Origin: an uncultured Lachnospiraceae bacterium
GTDB taxonomy: Bacteria > Bacillota > Clostridia > Lachnospirales > Lachnospiraceae
Length of the DNA stretch: 9,394 nt
Assembly (NCBI GenBank): GCA_946566415.1
Contig: CAMNWW010000067.1
Location: forward strand, 1-9,394
Direction: 5' to 3'
Part shown: piece by piece, positions 7,475-9,394 of the stretch
Numbering within the stretch: the stretch's first letter is position 1
Layout: each line of letters begins with the position of its first letter
Translations under genes and position numbers: made by a program
Notes under the pieces: model-generated
The model's database searches: none
The model's input: the letters and a program-made list of their open reading frames with translations, nothing else
What the model was told of the DNA's origin: nothing

Positions 7475-7792
7475 CTACTTGCTGCATTTGCAATCCAAAA
7501 GACCTTGAAATTCCTTTGGTACAATCAGCACCCCTAATGTCTTATATACATCATTCAATCTTTCCGTATTAAGTGAATAATGTGTCCATTTCCCCTCCCT
7601 TCTCGGAATTACAAGACATGCGTCGCATAAAAGCTTCATATCATGTGAAAGTGTCGGCTGCGTAATATGAAACTCCTCTTGAATCTTGCAGGCGCACAGC
7701 TCTCCGCCTGACAGCATATCTATGATTTTAAGCCTTTTAGGATCTGATAAAACTTTAAATATTTTTGCGTACTCTGCATAGTTAATCTCCAT
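7475..7792 (-). CDS. arsR: ArsR/SmtB-family metalloregulatory repressor
   Basis: This 105-residue winged-helix repressor probably controls the operon and leaves DNA when it binds a thiophilic metal(loid). The N-terminal EYAKIFKVLSDPKRLKIIDML is typical of the family. ELCACK (Cys33, Cys35) corresponds to the ELCVC As(III)-sensing motif of ArsR, and ITQPTLSHDMKLL (43-55) is the DNA-recognition helix. Extra cysteines occur at 56 and 59, and the protein ends in CKCSK (Cys101, Cys103), which could complete or add a metal site. The reading frame is open to an ATG at 7901-7903, but the -35 and -10 elements lie inside that extension, so I place the start at 7790-7792, preceded by AAGGA at a longish distance. 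It heads the operon with the GTPase, thioredoxin-fold protein and permease. Confidence 0.93.
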   Translation of the reverse strand: MEINYAEYAKIFKVLSDPKRLKIIDMLSGGELCACKIQEEFHITQPTLSHDMKLLCDACLVIPRREGKWTHYSLNTERLNDVYKTLGVLIVPKEFQGLLDCKCSK

Positions 7793-7822
7793 ATTTACAT
7801 CATTCCTTTTTACACATAGGAC

Positions 7823-7866
7823 TTTTTCTATATGTTTATAATACACCACGCATAGAAAAATGTCAA
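7823..7866 (-). promoter_or_regulatory. arsR operon promoter with overlapping inverted-repeat operator
   Basis: On the minus strand TTGACA (7861-7866) and TATTAT (7838-7843) are 17 bases apart, with start expected near 7831. A 9-bp perfect inverted repeat, TTTTTCTAT and ATAGAAAAA (7823-7831 and 7852-7860, spacer 20), brackets the -10 element and extends with GAC/GTC outside. A repressor bound here would block RNA polymerase, fitting ArsR autoregulation. Confidence 0.75.
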
Positions 7867-7939
7867 TGTGTTTTTTAATGCTTGCCGTTTTAATGCTTTC
7901 CATTTCTCCAATACAATAAAAACTTCTATAAATAGACTA

Positions 7940-7968
7940 TTGACAGCAATTAAAAAGAAATATATAAC
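7940..7968 (+). promoter_or_regulatory. tetR promoter
   Basis: TTGACA (7940-7945) and TATAAC (7963-7968) are separated by 17 bases on the plus strand. Transcription would start about 7975, within the operator-like site. The promoter diverges from that of arsR, about 74 bases away. Confidence 0.72.
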
Positions 7969-7992
7969 GACTGTATAATCATAATTAGTCAA
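7967..7992. promoter_or_regulatory. Operator-like site at the tetR transcription start
   Basis: An interrupted palindrome with arms GACT (7969-7972) and AGTC (7987-7990) begins at the tetR -10 element and covers the predicted start. It aligns without gaps to a 26-bp site before the ABC-ATPase gene (8635-8660), matching at 17 of 26 positions and sharing GTCAAATAG at its right end. It is a good candidate for TetR autoregulation. Confidence 0.6.
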
Positions 7993-8007
7993 ATAGGAGG
8001 CATTAAA

Positions 8008-8595
8008 GTGCCGAAGAGCTATTCAGAGCAGGAACGGGAATATATCAGAAAGCGATTGAAAGAAGAAGCGGCAAAATGCCTTGCAAGGTATGGCGTCCGT
8101 CATACAACGGTCGATGAGATCGTAAAACGGGTTAATATTCCAAAAGGAACGTTTTATCTTTTTTATAAATCAAAGGAATTGCTTATGTTTGAGGTTATTC
8201 AGGAACAGCAGGAATATGTCAATCGAAAGTTGTATCAAACCATTTCTGGCATTGCCAATAGGTCTCTTTCAGCGGAAAAGCTGGCCGATGTGATATTTAA
8301 GTTCTTTAAAATGACAGAGGACATGCTGATTTTGAAATTAATAGATGTAGGTGAAGTGGATTTGCTTGTGCGTAAGCTGCCGCGGGAAATTGTGGAGGAG
8401 CATTTTCAAGACGATACAGATATGATTGAAAAAATGCTTGCCCTTTTTCCCGCAAAAAAAGAAGTGGACACAAAGGTTATCAGCGCCGCATTCCATGCCG
8501 TTTATTTTGCAACGCTGCATAAAGCAGAGATTGGCGAACAGTATGATGAGGCATTGTATTCCTTGATCTATGGTATTGTAACACAGATCATTTAA
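8008..8595 (+). CDS. TetR/AcrR-family transcriptional regulator
   Basis: This 195-residue protein has the N-terminal TetR DNA-binding domain: helices from about residue 10, then RHTTVDEIVKRVNIPKGTFYLFYKSKELL at 31-59 containing the helix-turn-helix and its conserved GTFYxFYKSKE ending. The remainder is an alpha-helical ligand-binding domain with no recognisable specificity. The start is GTG, with AGGAGG seven bases upstream. TetR proteins of this kind usually repress themselves and an adjacent multidrug ABC transporter; here the next gene is an ABC ATPase remnant, and both genes carry a matching upstream site. Because the transporter is broken, the regulator may now control only itself or distant targets. 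It diverges from arsR. Confidence 0.92.
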   Translation: MPKSYSEQEREYIRKRLKEEAAKCLARYGVRHTTVDEIVKRVNIPKGTFYLFYKSKELLMFEVIQEQQEYVNRKLYQTISGIANRSLSAEKLADVIFKFFKMTEDMLILKLIDVGEVDLLVRKLPREIVEEHFQDDTDMIEKMLALFPAKKEVDTKVISAAFHAVYFATLHKAEIGEQYDEALYSLIYGIVTQII

Positions 8596-8596
8596 A

Positions 8597-8619
8597 AAGT
8601 CTGGCAATCAGCCAGACTT
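8597..8619. terminator. Hairpin after tetR; terminator-like mainly on the minus strand
   Basis: A perfect 9-bp stem (8597-8605 and 8611-8619, five-base loop) starts right after the tetR stop codon. Read on the minus strand it is followed by a U5 run, a good intrinsic terminator against transcription entering tetR antisense. On the plus strand A residues follow, but the right arm (AGACT, 8614-8618) can alternatively pair with AGTCT (8625-8629), which is followed by U. This could allow some attenuation between tetR and the ABC gene. Confidence 0.6.
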
Positions 8620-8634
8620 AAAACAGTCTTTTAA

Positions 8635-8660
8635 TTGACTATATAAATGTATTAGGTCAA
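8635..8660. promoter_or_regulatory. Second operator-like site, upstream of the ABC-ATPase remnant
   Basis: TTGAC (8635-8639) and GTCAA (8656-8660) form an inverted repeat with a 16-base spacer. The site is the same length as the one over the tetR start and agrees at 17 of 26 positions, plus ATAG beyond it. It includes a TATAAA that might serve as a -10 (8642-8647), although no good -35 precedes it. Confidence 0.6.
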
Positions 8661-8677
8661 ATAGTATGGAGGCAGGC

Positions 8678-8890
8678 ATGATTACAGTAGAAAATCTTTC
8701 GTTTAGTTACACGAAAAGCCCGTTTATTTCCGGTATGAGTTTTTGTGTTTCAGAAGGTGAAATCTTTGGATTTTTAGGACCATCCGGGGCAGGAAAAAGC
8801 ACATTGCAGAAAATTTTAATTGGTATGCTGCGGACATATCAAGGCTCTTGCTTAGTCAATGGGGTGGAGTGCAAAAACCGAACAATTTGA
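8678..8890 (+). pseudogene. ABC transporter ATP-binding protein, truncated after Walker A
   Basis: Seventy codons match the start of an ABC-type ATPase of a multidrug or bacteriocin-type exporter: ITVENLSFSYTKSPFISGMSF, then GEIFGFLGPSGAGKST (Walker A, 34-42), then ILIGMLRTYQGSCLVNGVECKNR. The frame stops at 8888-8890. The Q-loop, LSGGQ signature, Walker B and H-loop are all absent, against a normal length of 210-300 residues, and no continuation appears in other frames downstream. It cannot hydrolyse ATP as encoded. An ATG at 8666 is in frame, but it overlaps the GGAGG that serves the ATG at 8678, so I use the latter. It follows tetR by about 80 bases and was presumably its target, with the permease gene lost in the same deletion or replacement. 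Confidence 0.88.
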
Positions 8891-8972
8891 ACTGAAAATG
8901 TGATATCTATAATAATCCGCTTTAATCATTCTTTATTCTATCACGCTCAAACAACAGCAATAAATATTTTTC

Positions 8973-9001
8973 TTGAATCCTGCTGCCAGATGTGCTATAT
9001 T
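8973..9001 (+). promoter_or_regulatory. Promoter of the putative antitoxin antisense RNA
   Basis: TTGAAT (8973-8978) and TATATT (8996-9001) are spaced by exactly 17 bases on the plus strand. There is no coding sequence worth the name downstream before the terminator at 9056-9094, so the promoter fits a short non-coding RNA directed against the convergent toxin gene. Confidence 0.68.
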
Positions 9002-9007
9002 GAATAT

Positions 9008-9101
9008 ACAAAAGGAGCAACCGTCCACAAAGTGGTTGACCTCCCATGTAGCATTATAAGCCTACCTGACCGACCAAGTACAAGGTAGGCTTATTTATTT
9101 T
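9008..9101 (+). ncRNA. Putative antisense antitoxin RNA of a type I toxin-antitoxin module
   Basis: The predicted transcript of about 94 bases starts near 9008 and ends after the terminator stem at 9083-9094 in a U-rich stretch. Its 3' part is perfectly complementary to the 3' end of the toxin mRNA, including the last codons. Its 5' part folds into a hairpin (around 9019-9038, with CCAC and GTGG pairing). It carries ACCTCCC followed by ATGTA (9039-9050); the same words occur as ACCTCCC (9219-9225) and ATGTA (9231-9235) antisense to the toxin ribosome binding site. This is the logic of the fst/par and txpA/ratA-type loci. Ends are predicted from the promoter and terminator only. Confidence 0.65.
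9056..9094. terminator. Bidirectional terminator shared by toxin mRNA and antisense RNA
   Basis: A perfect 12-bp stem (9056-9067 and 9083-9094) with a 15-base loop lies between the convergent transcripts. On the plus strand it is followed by a U-rich run (9095-9101), which is the better terminator direction; on the minus strand it directly abuts the toxin stop codon and is followed by a short AT stretch. Confidence 0.85.
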
Positions 9102-9211
9102 CGCTTGTTCCTCTTGTCGAGAAAGGCAAGCAACGCGATAACAAAACTACCAAAGGCAATCAGCAAAGCCAATATGCCAATGAAAATCGAAATGATTTCA
9201 AAAGCTGTCAT
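9095..9211 (-). CDS. Type I toxin, putative holin-like membrane peptide (Hol_Tox family)
   Basis: This 38-residue peptide starts MTAFEIISIF, has a single hydrophobic helix at about residues 5-31 and ends in a charged tail, DKRNKRK. That layout, and the MT-x-FE opening, match the Firmicutes putative holin-like toxin family related to TxpA/BsrG-type toxins, which insert in the membrane and halt growth when not silenced by an antisense RNA. The ATG at 9209-9211 has a strong GGGGAGG about seven bases upstream. The frame is open further to 9310, but that extension would run through the leader hairpin and the toxin promoter start, so I reject it. The mRNA would begin near 9294, leaving a leader of about 83 bases. 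It is convergent with the antisense RNA. Confidence 0.88.
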   Translation of the reverse strand: MTAFEIISIFIGILALLIAFGSFVIALLAFLDKRNKRK

Positions 9212-9215
9212 TTGC

Positions 9216-9270
9216 GCCACCTCCCCTCTTATGTACTCCGGCAAACCGGCATGAAGTTTTGGGAGGCTGC
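9216..9270 (-). promoter_or_regulatory. Leader stem-loop masking the toxin ribosome binding site
   Basis: In the toxin mRNA, GCAGCCUCCC (9270 to 9261) can pair with GGGAGGUGGC (9225 to 9216), a 10-position stem with one A-G mismatch and one G-U pair, which buries the ribosome binding site. A small inner hairpin with CCGG arms lies in the loop (9237-9248). Such occlusion is a known way type I toxins avoid translation before processing or full-length refolding. Confidence 0.7.
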
Positions 9271-9300
9271 CACCTTGTAACACGATTACTCCATATCGAC

Positions 9301-9329
9301 AATATAACATATTTTCTATGATACAACAA
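9301..9329 (-). promoter_or_regulatory. Toxin gene promoter
   Basis: On the minus strand TTGTTG (9324-9329) and TATATT (9301-9306) are 17 bases apart, and TGT directly before the -10 makes an extended -10 element. Expected start is an A near 9294. The remaining 9330-9394 is AT-rich and I see nothing else in it. Confidence 0.72.
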
Positions 9330-9394
9330 TACCGCTTTTTTATTCTTTATTAGCCGGTACAGTATTCTAAAATATATATAACCGTTACATAAAC

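Noticed and set aside
7793..7903. Longer N-terminus of ArsR starting at 7903
   Set aside because: The extension contains the -35 and -10 elements of the arsR promoter, and ArsR family proteins begin close to the EYAKIFKVLSDPKR motif.
7974..7979. Perfect TATAAT as the tetR -10
   Set aside because: No acceptable -35 lies 16-18 bases upstream. The TTGACA at 7940-7945 pairs at 17 bases with TATAAC at 7963-7968 instead, and this TATAAT falls inside the operator-like site.
8900..9088. 62-codon plus-strand frame across the antisense RNA
   Set aside because: It covers the promoter, the RNA and part of the terminator stem, resembles no protein and has no ribosome binding site.
9212..9310. 71-residue version of the toxin starting at 9310
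   Set aside because: The extension runs through the structured leader and to the -10 element; the ATG at 9209-9211 has an excellent ribosome binding site and gives the normal toxin length.

Overview
The window looks like chromosomal accessory DNA from a gut-type Clostridia, most likely Lachnospiraceae (inference). The evidence is Gram-positive surface-protein anchoring with an APQTG sorting motif, strong AGGAGG-type ribosome binding sites, consensus TTGACA/TATAAT promoters, a Clostridia-style ArsR and a Firmicutes holin-like type I toxin. Most genes read on the minus strand; only tetR, an ABC-ATPase remnant and a putative antisense RNA read on the plus strand.

Layout from left to right. (1) Bases 1-569 hold the catalytic C-terminal part of a GH36 alpha-galactosidase. 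It is cut abruptly at base 570, where AT-rich non-coding DNA with in-frame stops begins, so it is a 5'-truncated remnant. (2) Bases 722-5049 hold a complete monocistronic unit for a 1383-residue cell-wall-anchored adhesin: consensus promoter, signal peptide, about five tandem adhesin-type Ig-like domains, a 10-glycine linker, SpaA/CnaB isopeptide domains, a Pro/Glu/Lys-rich wall-spanning repeat, a sortase motif and a strong terminator. No sortase or partner pilin is visible. (3) Bases 5133-7866 hold a compact minus-strand operon: arsR, a CobW-family GTPase, a small CxxC thioredoxin-fold protein and an ArsP_1/DUF318 permease. It is bounded by a consensus promoter overlapped by an inverted repeat and by a 17-bp terminator hairpin. 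Every protein in it carries a closely spaced cysteine pair, which suggests sensing and export of a soft metal or metalloid (arsenic species, or possibly Cu/Zn). (4) Divergent from arsR, at 7940-8890, a TetR-family regulator is followed by the first 70 codons of an ABC-transporter ATPase, broken after Walker A. Matching 26-bp operator-like sites precede both genes. (5) Bases 8973-9329 form a complete type I toxin-antitoxin module: a 38-residue membrane toxin of the Hol_Tox kind on the minus strand, and a convergent antisense RNA on the plus strand. They share a bidirectional terminator, the toxin ribosome binding site is masked by a hairpin, and the antisense RNA carries a second copy of the anti-ribosome-binding-site motif.

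Two broken metabolic or transport genes (GH36 and ABC) flank intact accessory modules (adhesin, metal(loid) operon, addiction module). This fits a patchwork island that has undergone insertion and deletion. No integrase, transposase, tRNA, rRNA or CRISPR array is visible in the window.
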